Assembly: GCA_024699855.1 (NCBI GenBank)
Contig: JAMPIQ010000003.1
Coordinates: 3,348,001 to 3,412,000, forward strand
Direction: 5' to 3'
From: Aphelenchoides besseyi
Lineage: Eukaryota; Nematoda; Chromadorea; Rhabditida; Aphelenchoididae
Length of the DNA stretch: 64,000 nucleotides
The number at the start of each line of letters is the position of its first letter. Position 1 is the stretch's first letter. Positions 23,438 through 34,833 of this stretch are shown in pieces. Below the pieces are notes generated by a model. That model searched no databases and was not told where the DNA came from. It was given only the letters and a program-made list of their open reading frames with translations. A program made the translations under genes and the position numbers.

Positions 23438-24068
23438 TCAGTTCGCTATAGCTATTGAATAAGCTTCTCGGTAAACCGCATCACATAACTTCGAACTCGT
23501 ACAATTGTAATGGTGGGTACTAGGTTTCCATCATGCGCACGTCGAACTAAACGACCAAAAATTTTACACCCAAACCGCTGGGGCACAAAGTTTAGCAGCG
23601 TTTGACGCGACAGCTGCTCATGCGTTTTTGGTTCTGCTCGGTCGTCCGTTTGAGTTCTTCATCAGTTAGATCGCATAAAGTTGGCCTTCAGATTCAGCTA
23701 ACAACGATGGTGGGAAAGTTTGTTTTAGTTCGAACTGGAATGACACAATTCGGCGTAACGAGCGTTGGGAAAAAAGACGTGATTATAAGAACTATCGGCT
23801 GTTACAACTGAGTACAAAATAAGCGCGCAGTTGAACTGTCTCGTGGAAAGTACGCGACAAATTGATGGACTTTTATTAGACAATTAAAGGAATTCGCTTT
23901 TCGTCTTCCAACTTCACATTCAGGTCATATAAGATAATCACGGGTTTGTAGAGTACAATTTCGATTGATGGGTACAAACTTTGTTAACAGAAACAAATAG
24001 AAATCAAGTCACAGTACTCTTGAAAGTGTCGAGTTTTTATTGGACAGATACGGATAACAAAAAAGAGT
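23438..24068. other. Intergenic region
   Basis: No gene recognised. Short open frames on both strands lack splice or codon support. Confidence 0.35.
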
Positions 24069-25783
24069 TCAAGAAGCTGCCTTCTCCATTTCGATCAACT
24101 TCTTCACACCATCGTACATTTCTTTCACACACTCGACCTCCGATTTGCCCAAACGCGCCTTATTCGAGATGTCGTAGATACCGTTTTCGGAATCGCTGTG
24201 TTCTCCGTGAATACCACTGCAATCGAAGTGTGGTTATCGACAGTCAGTGAGCACTTACCGTGGTTGCAATTTCAACTTTTCGCAAATCTCCTGCAAACAA
24301 AATCAGTTCAAAGATACCAGACTCTTCAACCAACTTTGAAGTCCTTACGAGCCGAGACCTTTGGCAATTTGATGTGAACTGATGCGCGAACAGTCGATCC
24401 TACACGACGAATCGATTACCCGCTAGTTTTTGACCACCACTCACCCAAATTGGTTGGACAGAAAGTGAGCCAACCCAAACGATCATCACGTGCGAACGGA
24501 ACCTTTGATTCGATTTCTTTGATTCCGCGAATCAAACGATCCAACACCTTGCCGACGTCACTTCCCTTCTCCATTGAAATCAAACGGAGATGATCTGAAA
24601 ACAGAGTTGACCTCGACTTCGACTGTCCACTTACCTTCTTCATTAACCCAGACCAAGAAGTCCTTTGCGTTGTTGTGGAAGATTCCACGACCCTGAAAAG
24701 ATTCATGCAATCATCTCTTTTCAGTCCACTCACTTTTGGCCAAAAACGACAAGCATTTGCGTGTTGCAAGAAGCGATCACCTGCAAATGTAAAGGACGTG
24801 TGTTTCAGCTCTCACTCACCTTCTTTGAACAAGAAGTGATCGTTGATAAGCTGCTGTTGGTCCGCTTTTTTCATCCCATCCAACGCGTAGTATTTGCCCT
24901 GAAAACTCATGAGTGCATGTTATTTCTTGCTCACCTTCAGATCTTTCTCTTTCACACTCTCCAACGCATCTTTCACCTTCTTCTCCATCTCCAAATATTG
25001 TCCTTCCGAGAGCATTGGATTGAACGGATATCTGCGACTTGATTGGTGATTCTTATTTGCTCATTCAACTGACCCTTTGAGAGTACGACCGCAGCGAATA
25101 CGAGTCGAAACAATGTACTTGCCTTCAGGATCTAATGGCGGAAATTCGGAGATGCGCTTCTCTCCCAAATCAACTGCTGGTTGACGATCCGTTGGCTTGA
25201 ATCCGTGATACTCCTGAAATGCCTCGTTCAGTTTCTGCTTCAGTCTTCTTTTACACCTCGATAATACGGTCGAAGAGTGGTGCGAAGACACGATAGCTCT
25301 GAAAACAAGACCGTGATTGGATCTAGTCGAGAACTCACCTCGTAGTCAGAAGCATAGACTCCAATTCCACTGTCCAGATTGTAGACTCCCGAGCGAATGA
25401 CATCCATCAGAGTGCTTCCCATCGACGTTTTCTTGTTCTTGAGCTCGTCGAGTACCTCCTTCGTCTGAAACGCAGAGACATTAACTCGTTTAACTGGTCG
25501 CAGTTACCAAACACTTCTTCAACAATGACTTGCACTCCGGATGCGCTTGAAGAGTCTTGTAGGAATCTTCGAGCTTCTTCACCACATCAGGGTCAACGCC
25601 CGTTTCGTTTTTGTTCGAACAGGAACCACTAGATTTCTGCACGAAACTCGTGTTTTCGTGCTGCCGAATGATTGGACTTACTTGTTGCGACGATCCACGA
25701 TAGTAATAACCGGCAGCTGCACCGACTCCACCACTGATCAGCGCCGTATAGAGCTGACCACGATACAACAACTTGGCAGCCAT
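24069..25783 (-). CDS. Arginine kinase (ATP:guanidino phosphotransferase) with membrane N-terminus
   Basis: About a dozen short exons encode a full phosphagen kinase, which exchanges phosphate between ATP and arginine to buffer ATP. The N-terminal exons are 25682-25783, 25508-25636 and 25339-25464. Visible: [48 protein letters not shown], the nucleotide-binding [21 protein letters not shown], and the active-site cysteine in CPTNLG; it ends IEMEKAAS. The first 34 residues hold a hydrophobic Gly/Ala segment ([16 protein letters not shown]) resembling a mitochondrial or membrane anchor, absent from cytosolic forms. Arginine as substrate is inferred from the invertebrate setting. Its promoter and first exons are duplicated at 45,209-45,533. 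Confidence 0.92.
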
Positions 25784-28700
25784 TCGAAGACCAGACAACA
25801 AGCGACGAACTCACGAAGCACAAATGACCTCCAAAATTGTTTCCTTTGTTTTTGGACTCTGTATGCAAAATTGACATGGTCGATGCTAATTTCAAATACT
25901 TGATGCAGAGTTCAAGTGTACCACCCAACATACAGCACTCGAGGAGTTGTTGTAGTTGAGATTATATACTCTCCCTTAAAGCCAATCAAGCGACCACTTT
26001 TTTGATCTTCATGTCGATCATCCTGCAGTTACTATACGAATACCCAGTCAATTTTATGGTGATTCCATACGATTGTTCAGTTTTTAAGTTTGAGTGCCAA
26101 CGTTTTGACAATGTGAAATGCCAACTCTGCAAACATTGTCTATACGTGGTTATTGATCCTTGAACTATCAAGCGATTGGTCAATTGACAGACAAAAAATA
26201 ACCGATAAGTTTGTCGATCAGAAATGATTTGCAGAAGTTGATCAGAAAGGGTTTGCAGCTGACCAACTGAACTAAAGTTTCACATCAATTCGACCACATT
26301 GTATGGATAAAATCGGCGTTTATTAACAAGAATCAATAGGACAACAATATCAAAGAGACTAGAAATCGATCAAAACAGATGGTTTGCAACGATGTTTTTG
26401 TGGTACAATGTTTGAAAAAAATGATCAGCCAAGTTGAAATTCTACGAATCGACCACACTAATATGAGGAGGGTTTCTGTTTGGCTAAAATGAATAATAAA
26501 CGATTGTTAGAAATTATAACCAACCTTAGGATGTGATCAAAAGTTATAGTGTCCTCGAGAATGGCTTTTTTCTATCGAAAACATCATACGTTCCAATTAA
26601 CTATGAGTTGCGGTGGACGTGAAAACTTTTTTCTCAAGAAGAACACTCAAGTCATCAGCGAGAGTTGCTGGTCCTCTAAGATAATCTAATAATGACTGAT
26701 ACAAATCAAAACTAACCTTTTGCGGTTGCTTCTCCGTCTCTTCTCTCCCAAACGACCAGCAAAAGGTGAAGAGGGCGGGGACTACAGCCAAAGATCCGAA
26801 TCTCAAATAAAATTCTGAACAGAAAGTTGCGATACAAAACCATTTCGTTTCCATTTTCATAATCAGGTTTTCGGGGTCCATTGTTGTGACCCCCGCGCCC
26901 CCATGCGACTGAGAATCCCTTCGAAAGAATCCGCCGATGAGGAATTTCTTACAGTAAATTTCAATTTAATTTCAATAAATTTTTAAACTTACAACAATTA
27001 CTTATTATATCAGCTATTTCATATGGTGCGCATTCACTGATTTTTTTACGCGATAAGGTTTATTCGTTCTTGAGATACTGGGCTAAATAGGACACAATGA
27101 CAAACTTTCTCCTATTAGTGAGAGGATTTACAACAAAGTTTGATGTTTCAGGCCAGGATCAAATGACTACAATGGTTAATGATAAGTAGACATAGAGTGA
27201 ATTTAAAAAAAGTTATGATGATTGAGACATAAATATTCAGGCTTGATCTGTAATTTGATTCGTTCAGCCCAAAAGTCGAGCAGCACCTGAAAAAAGATTC
27301 GTCTTCTTGGAGATTTCAGAAAAAACAATAACTGTGGACAAAAACGACGGATAACGTCGTATGAAGTTGGTTCCACGATTTCTACATTCAACTCGTTGCG
27401 AAACGCACAGAGAATATAGAGCTCGTTGTTTTGCTTTGTAGTGCCGAAAATGCGAGGCGAAGGGTCGAACTCGACTCAATATTTGTCCTTCTTCCAGATG
27501 GACACGTCGCCCAAATAGCTCAAGTCCTCTGAAAAACCAAAATCCGATTCTATGATTTTCTTCGCCGGCGGCGGTTGAGCTCCGCAAATTCGGCGTTGTT
27601 ATCCGCGGTGTGCGGTCGTTTTTCGTGACTGAAAGCAATGATTAGTTGAACAAAACTTGGAACTCACTTTCTGATGATTTTCAGATTCGGCGTCGAGCGC
27701 ATTTCTTGCTTTTGCGGCTTTCAATTTGTTCTCGACAGGGCAATGCTCTCGTCGCAATTGATCTGAAACTTCCATTCATAATCTTCTTCTATCTCAGTGA
27801 ATTCATAAAGCTCTCCATTGGCTCCCACGTGTGGTCCTTTGCATTATTGTATCTGAAGAATAAACGCTTATTGGTCATCAGAAAAAACAGTTTGTGCTCT
27901 TAAGCAGCGACCTTATCCTTTCCATTGAACAAAATACTCGACTTCGCCGTTTACGAGTCGTTTGTCAAAAATACTCTTGACCTCATAAATTCTGCTTTGT
28001 TTCTTCAGCATGATCCCTATTGACTGTCGATGACAAATCAGAGATCTGAAATACAAGCTAAATATTCCAAAGAAAACGACGTCCGGAATCAAGCGTTAAT
28101 TCACGGGGAGAATTTTCTTTCGTTACCCTGCTATTCACGCATATTATACAAGGACGCTCATCAGTAACAAATATTGAACCTTCGACAAAGCAAGAATGAG
28201 GTGTTCAACTAATACGAAGCTTAGGGGATCCTCTGGAATGTCTTTCTTGTTGTTGTAAACCCTCGAATCGCTGCTGAGAGTGATTCGAGGGCGTCTAAAA
28301 TAAGTCAGTTACTGATTGATACAAATTGAATAAACTTATCTTGTGTGTACACACACACACACACAAACACAACAGGGGCTATGAATTGTAAATTTCCCTT
28401 GTTTGTTTTGAACAAACAAAGGACGAGGAGCTGAGTGATCCTGAAAACCCGAATATGTTAAGAAAAGAACAGAAATCGAAACTTACCTCGAATAGCGTAC
28501 TCTTCGAGGACCACTCAGCTACAAATGATGCTTTCTGGGAGATCTACGACCATTAAATACTGGTTGACGGCACCCAAGCCTGACCTCCAGCTACGAGGAC
28601 CGCGAGGTGTTTTCTTTCTGAACAAAGCACTCACATCACAGATCATTGTTTCGCGGCGTCTCAATCACCAATTAATGAATAGTACAACTCAAAACAAACC

Positions 28701-28787
28701 TTAAGGTAAAACCAGAAGATGCGATATCCTTCGAGGATAGTTTGTTTCTGATAGAAAATTTCAAATCACCAGTGAGTGACTCCGGGG
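25607..28787. repeat. Left arm of 3.18-kb inverted duplication
   Basis: This arm is the reverse complement of 42,354-45,533 with only scattered substitutions and 1-3-base indels, for example a six- versus five-T run in an intron. The inner end is at 28,787. The outer end falls inside arginine-kinase exon 2, where the intact gene continues and the other arm breaks off. Confidence 0.92.
27203..28011 (-). CDS. HP1-like chromodomain/chromoshadow gene, left copy
   Basis: The ATG at 28009-28011 opens a chromodomain (IYEVKSIFDKRLVNG, then EVEYFVQWKG), followed after a 64-nt intron (27853-27916) by YNNAKDHTWEP. Together this is the HP1-type methyl-lysine reader, with aromatic Y, W and a later W/E pair. 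The intron starts ATAAGG, not GT, yet its removal restores the domain exactly. Further on, a charged hinge is followed by a chromoshadow-like part (TTKQNNELYILCAFRNELN, VIRRFCPQ, LLDFWAERIKL) after another short intron. Exons between chromodomain and hinge could not be placed with confidence, and in-frame stops occur if no introns are assumed. It is either a live gene with unusual splice sites or a young pseudogene. HP1 proteins bind H3K9-methylated chromatin. Confidence 0.65.
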
Positions 28788-29160
28788 GCCTGAAATAATC
28801 AAACAATAACTGATACAAATCAGGACAACCCGTAGTTGTGGAACGCTCTGGAATGTCTCTTATTGTTTGAACACTCAGAAGAACAGCTGAGTGTTTTTTT
28901 GAAGGTCCAAAATCAGCAAATAACAACTGATGCCAATCACAATTAACCATCACTTGTAGGGTTTATCCAGAAAAGTTTTCTTCGCTTTGAAAACACTTAT
29001 AACACAGCTGAGTTTTGAGTCTCAGTCTACAATCATGTCAACTTCTACGAAAAACTGACACCAGCATGATGTGTTTCCGAGTCTTTTAAAATTATAAAAT
29101 AATGATCGATACAGACCAGAACTTACCGTTTATTGTGAGGTCTTTGTGTATAATAATTTT
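28222..29160 (-). repeat. Array of exon/intron-like modules upstream of the HP1-like gene
   Basis: On the minus strand a series of exon-like blocks of about 70-110 nt (for example one translating as PPESLTGDLKFSIRNK, another containing TIRDIPERS) is separated by 40-46-nt intron-like spacers with a shared core near TTTGTATCAGT and a TTTAG or TTCAG end. Related blocks recur at about 26,600-26,720 and in the other copies. Whether they are transcribed is unknown. Confidence 0.5.
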
Positions 29161-31628
29161 TATTTCATAAACACTTTTGAATGTTTCTGAATAATGCAAT
29201 CCATCAAATATCGACTGAGACTATCGGATCAAACCTCGAATTGTGGGACTTCGAGTCTGCAAATGGCCGTTTTTGCTGCCAAGCCGACCAAATTTGATTC
29301 AGTCAAAACGCATATAAGAAGCATTCAATTAATCCGGCGGAACCAGTACCACTACAAAGAACCGAGAATATGTGTCTGAAAACTGATCGATTGTTGATAT
29401 AAACTTGGGTTTCATAATTTGGATAATGAGAAGAAAGACAGATATGAAACATCAGCAATGACATCGCTTATCAAGGCAAAAAAAACACCCGACAAACAGA
29501 TCTTCACGTTTGCAGAAAACCGTACTGTTAAGTAAGCACTTAGTTGGAACACACAAATGAAAACATGACGTACTCTAAAAACTTCAAATCACTAAGTTCC
29601 ACGTGAAATACACTCATCCAAACGGTATGCGGTCCATATAGAATGGTATAATGAGTTTGAGAATGAAAGCCGGAAAAATAGCTGCTTGAAACAAGACTTC
29701 GTTTCGATGTGCTGATACCGTACCAGTAAGACTTCGCCCAATGAAGTGAATTACAGTTCCTGTGGTCGACTTCAATCTAAACATTGTCTTTAGATACGAA
29801 CGTGTTTCGTTTGTACTTCACAAAGCGTAGAATTTGGATTCACGGTTTTGTTGATGTTCAGTTCTCGATTTACTATGTCCGAAGCCGCGCTGAGCATCGT
29901 CAAAAATCCCAAGTTACTGGCCAAACCAAACGACCTGTAAGCAATCTTATACGTGGTTTCAGATTTGCTATTTACCAAAATGCAATGATGTTACGACGAT
30001 ACTCCCAATAACGGTCATTTTGTTCGTATTGCTGAAACCTACTTCTTTTATTAAACGGAGGATTGTTCGTGATCAAGGGGCTAATGTTGTATATGAACTG
30101 ATGAACACGCTAATAAACTGGAAGAAGAGAAAGATGTGTTTTGATGATGGTTCACACTAGCAGTTCCAAGTAGACGCTTATAAAGACGTGGAGGTGAGGA
30201 CTTCGGAGTTCATTTCATTGTTTGCCTCGATTGGTTTCACTGACAATGTATCTATGGTCGTTTATTTGACGGGTTCATGAAAACCACCCACGATGTTAAC
30301 AACGAGAAGTCTCTTTTTGCTTTACAAACGTTGATTTGAATTTCGGTTGACGAGTGCAAGGAATGAATGTCTTCAGTAAATTGAAAGTATTTGATGAAAC
30401 CAAAGTTGCATTTTGAAGCAGATGGGTTGCATTTCAGTCGACTTGGTTGATTTGACAAGAAATAAGATCGAAAATTGATTGTACTGACAATATAAACCGT
30501 AGTTTCTAAGAGTTGTAAATCTACCGGAATTGGAAACCAAAGTTAACGAAAAGAGATCTGTGAAGGGAGACTGCCTGTTTAACGACGAATAACACGACAA
30601 GTGAAGGGCTTGATGCACGTAGCCATAACACCACCATCTCTGATCAATTCTACTGTTTTAGCTCTGTTGTGACATGTGCCTCCGTTGCTAAATTAACTCT
30701 TAAGGTCACCGCCCGTTCCGCCGCGAAATTGTTGATGGCGATCGCGCTGTGCTGGGACACCTTGTATTATAAAAGATTTTGCTTCTAAGAGTTTATTTTC
30801 ATAACGCTTTTCAGTTAAGAAAGCAAAGTAAAACATAAAAGAGGAGGAAGAGAGACGTTGAACCGTCGCATTAAAAGCTTTCGAAGAGGAGTGATCGCAT
30901 GTGCATAAATCGCGCATTCGTTAAGAGCGTGTTCCAGTCCTTATCATGTTGGGAGTTCATTCCTCACATGTGCACTAACGTTTTTGCTCTTCTTTACTTG
31001 TAATACGGAAATCGAAAAAGTTGTTTTGCACTCAGAACTATTTTTTAAATCATTTGCGTCTGGTTTATGCGTTTAAATAATGAAAGTCTCTGAAGTTGTA
31101 TGTTCTGAAATGTGGGACTGGCTGTTCTTACTTTCTTAGGCATAGAAACAACATCTTTATTGAGAATCTGGTATAATTCTAAAAGCAAAACCCATTAAAG
31201 TAGTGTAAAGTGTGTGCTGGGAAAAAAGGGAAATGGGCTGTCCCAGAAATAGTACATGTATACTACGATCGTAAATGGTTGATTGCAAGTTATTCGTTTG
31301 GTGTTATTGAGAGGATCGAATACAAACCCCAACACAAGGTTGATTTCATTGAAACTCCTTCCTATCTTCTCCGTTCATTTGCTCCCTCTTGTTTTCTGCT
31401 TCTTGGCGTCTAGTTTGAACATCAAAATGAAGCAAAACCAATTTTTGTGACTGTTGATTGTTCAACTGTAGGCTGACGTTCAATTTGAATCAATCGCGTT
31501 TACGTCAACTCGAGATTAGCTATTAACATGCTTTTCAAGTTTCACTATCAGCATTGTTTTCTACGGGTTTTGGGACGCAAATCAATTGGTCAACAGAATC
31601 ATTGTATCTTACAACAGTGGGTCAGAAG
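28788..31628. other. Accessory spacer with possible gene remnant
   Basis: Mostly AT-rich DNA without a firm gene. On the minus strand about 29,600-30,050 shows coding-like exons (SFGLASNLGFLTMLSAASDI, then after a 41-nt GT-AG intron SLHWAKSYWYGISTSKR); I could not find a start, an end or a family. The rest shows nothing I can support. Confidence 0.35.
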
Positions 31629-32959
31629 TTAAAATCGTGTATTAAGGTCGGAGTCTGCATCAGCGTTGCTTGTATTAATTTGCCGGCTCGTATTTCCGCG
31701 AACTTTGTTCTTTGAGCCCGTGAAATGACCACAACATAACATCTTCAACGTGTCGCGTCTGATCGTACGATTCAAGGTCAGGAAGATCACCGGTGGTAAT
31801 CCTGTAGGTTTGTGGTCAAAAAGCAAATGTTTCTAACTTGCCGTGAATGCATACCCAACCGAACGTTCCTATTATGATTAAAAGCGGACTGATCGGAACA
31901 ATGTTCATCAAGACATAAATTGAACACGCTACCTAAACGACAGATTGTTCAATTTATACTTCGATTTACGGGTCCTTACCACATTGACAACACTAATCAA
32001 GAAAACTTGAAAGAACGAGCGAATTTGTGCTTTTCGTTTTGCTCCATTTTGAACAACATTTTGTCCCGTTTTATTGGCAGCAGATCGAACTGAGATCACA
32101 ATACAGAAAGTCGTGTAAATCACAATCAAACTTAATGGTTCAACCGTGTTGTTTACCTAAGATCGATTAAGTGATTTCACTTGTATTCGAAGCTACCGTA
32201 TGCATTGGATTGGGATACTAAAAGTTTGAGATTACCAGTCATAGTCTTCAACCACTCACCAGATGTCCGACAGTATCATTGTATCCTGTAAATGGATTGA
32301 AAAACCAACTCATATGGACACTAGAGAATGCGATCGGTGTAGTAAAGAACACGAAATAAAGTCCGTAAAGAGTCGGTGCCATCAGCCAGAACTTTGTTTT
32401 CTCCTCCGAAAATATCACACTGTTTAGTCGTGGAGAAATCATTTCGAAACAGCGATTGAGCGCAAGGATTACTGATGCCATTGAAACTGAGCAGTAAAGA
32501 CCTAAACTCATAATTGGGTTAATTTTCTCTTGTTTTTGAGCACCCAAAGCAATTGAGCCGGTAAAGTAGATCAAAGTGGGATACGAGCAGAACGAGTAGC
32601 CGTTTATTGCCAGATATCCGGTCAACATTCCGTTTATAGGAAGTACGCAAAGATCAATAATACCTGAAGTTTATTGATATGACTGACATCATAAGAGTTG
32701 ACTCACCAATATAACGCATCATTTTATAGCAAGCGTTAGATGCCATTTTGTTTATTGAGATCAAACACGGAATGTAAAGCAACTATAACAAAAAATTGTA
32801 AAGAACGAAAGTGACGTTCACCTCCATTAACGACGAGACAATTAATAAGGCGATGCCGACTTTCACATGTTGTCGATCAGACAATGGTATTGAATCAACA
32901 TTGAAGTTGCAAGTGTAAAGTTCCACAAAACGCTCATGTCGAAAGAAATACAACTCCAT
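31629..32959 (-). CDS. Srt-family chemoreceptor GPCR
   Basis: Seven exons (32822-32959, 32707-32782, 32260-32663, 32197-32217, 31980-32156, 31842-31932, 31629-31801) join in phase to 359 aa with seven hydrophobic spans. Nematode Srt-type features are present: MELYFFRHE start, YTCNFNVDSIPLSDRQ ectodomain, INGMLTGYLAINGYSFC, LALNRCFEM after TM3, YPNPMHTVNN in the second extracellular loop, and GLPPVIFLTLNRTIRR at the end of TM7. These receptors usually sense environmental chemicals in sensory cilia; the ligand is unknown. Exon 4 is only 21 nt. The last intron (31802-31841) starts GCAAGT and joins CIHG to LPPVIF. The gene sits between the arms of the inverted duplication and appears intact. Confidence 0.92.
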
Positions 32960-33787
32960 AGCTCTAAACTAACCAGATGGTTGTTTATGACAAAAACATA
33001 TGATCAAGTATCTCCGGCCGTTACACCTTTACTGACAACTTTAATAGCGCCTCAGACAAGAAAGAAAATAAAATTGTATTCTAGTGATCGCAATTTCAGA
33101 CACGTCTGGTCACTATTTCGCGGATTTATAGATACAGTCACAGAAGTGGAAATAGTTGTCTATGCGTTAAAAGTTTGTGTTTTATTTGGACGAAAAATGA
33201 CAATCACAGTAACCAGAACCGATTGATTGGTTTAAGAAACATGACTCTTTGATTGAAAACCCTCACACTACTGTAGCTAATGCCGCAATCTAAGGCATAA
33301 AAAATGATGTCTTCAACTTATAGTTCTCACATTAGGGTTCACAAGCAACGCTATAGACCAAGACGTGACATTGTCTGAGAAATTTACTTGGTTTCCGTGA
33401 ACTTCATGGTCACATTGAATGGTTGATGAATAGGCCGGAAAACATAATCTCTGGCTTAACTTATAAGCGAGGTGACGGGGATCTATTCCGAGGAATTTCA
33501 GACTTCGAAAATCTTTTGTACTGTAAAACAATGTGAGTGTACATGATTACACTGCACCGTTCCCTCACTTACATCAATTCTTATCCACTCAGCCACCGCT
33601 GCTTGCATTTCCAAAAGAAGACCAGCGGGTCATAACTCGGAATGAATTTTGGCCAAATAAAACGGGCGATTCTGCGGTTGGGCAAAAATGACTTATACAG
33701 TAATGCTCAGCTCATCGGGACGCGTCGATTGATACTAACGACGCCAAATTACCGCTACTACCGCTGACAAGCATTTCTTGTAAGGGC
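32960..33787. other. Spacer upstream of the srt gene
   Basis: The first few hundred bases should hold the receptor promoter. No gene is recognised. Confidence 0.35.
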
Positions 33788-34485
33788 AAACGTTCGTTTT
33801 CTTGGTCGATGTTTATTGTTAGGTTTAGACGCCCAGAATAACTTTTTTGGGCTTTGAGAGTTTTCAAATCAAGAACAACCGTTTTCTAAGATTTCACAAC
33901 TCTTAGTTCGTGTGATAATATCATTTTAACTGATGAATACAGAATCCCCGGAGTCACTCGCTGGTGATTTGAAATTTTCTATCAGAAGCGAAACGTTCCC
34001 GAAGGATATCGCATCTTCTGGTTTTACCTTAAGGTTTGTTTTGAGTTGTACTATTCATTAATTGGTGATTGGGACGCCGCGAAACAATGATCTGTGATGT
34101 GAGTGCTTTGTTCAGAAAGAAAACACCTCGCGGTCCTCGTAGCTGGAGGTCAGGCTTGGGTGCCGTCAACCAGTATTTAATGGTCGTAGATCTCCCAGAA
34201 AGCATCATTTGTAGCTGAGTGGTCCTCGAAGAGTACGCTATTCGAGGTAAGTTTCGATTTCTGTTCTTTTCTTAACATATTCGGGTTTTCAGGATCACTC
34301 AGCTCCTCGTCCTTTGTTTTTGTTCAAAACAAACAAGGGAAATTTACAATTCATAGCCCCTGTTGTGTTTGTGTGTGTGTGTGTGTGTACACACAAGATA
34401 AGTTTATTCAATTTGTATCAATCCGTAACTGACTTATTTTAGACGCCCTCGAATCACTCTCAGCAGTGATTCGAGGGTTTACAAG
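33788..34485. repeat. Third, partial copy of the duplicated region
   Basis: This stretch matches 42,197-42,883 in the same orientation, including about 155 bases to the left of the inverted-repeat arm. It covers the exon-like modules, the (GT)n run and the TTTGTATCAA intron core. It stops before the HP1-like gene and is followed by the Tc1-like remnant. Confidence 0.85.
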
Positions 34486-34833
34486 ACAAATGTGAATACA
34501 GTACTGGACGGAAGTTGGGAAGAAACACTTGGTTTTTTTGCGTGCTTAGTAATGATAGCGTGGTTTTTTTCAGCCTTTTGGTTTTGTCGTTGAATATTCT
34601 TTCATTTTAGACGCTTTCGGACGAGAAGAAAGAAGAAGTTAAGATACTGTACGCAATTTTACGAAGTATTAAAGGAATGGCGACGAAATGTAATGTTTCC
34701 AAGTCGAGTGTTGAGCGACTACTCAAAAACCTGAGCAGAAAGACCGGCAAGACTCTCGACCATCTGAAGAAAGTGAATCCACGTCTTCGTCGTCATATTA
34801 AACGTCATGTAGTCAACGAACTTCAAGGCGGTA

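Noticed and set aside
27646..27903. 85-aa ORF repeated at 43,235-43,492
   Set aside because: Antisense of the HP1-like exons; conserved between arms only because the DNA is duplicated.
28340..28365. CRISPR-like or regulatory repeat at the (CA)n run
   Set aside because: Simple dinucleotide microsatellite, present in all copies of the duplicated segment.
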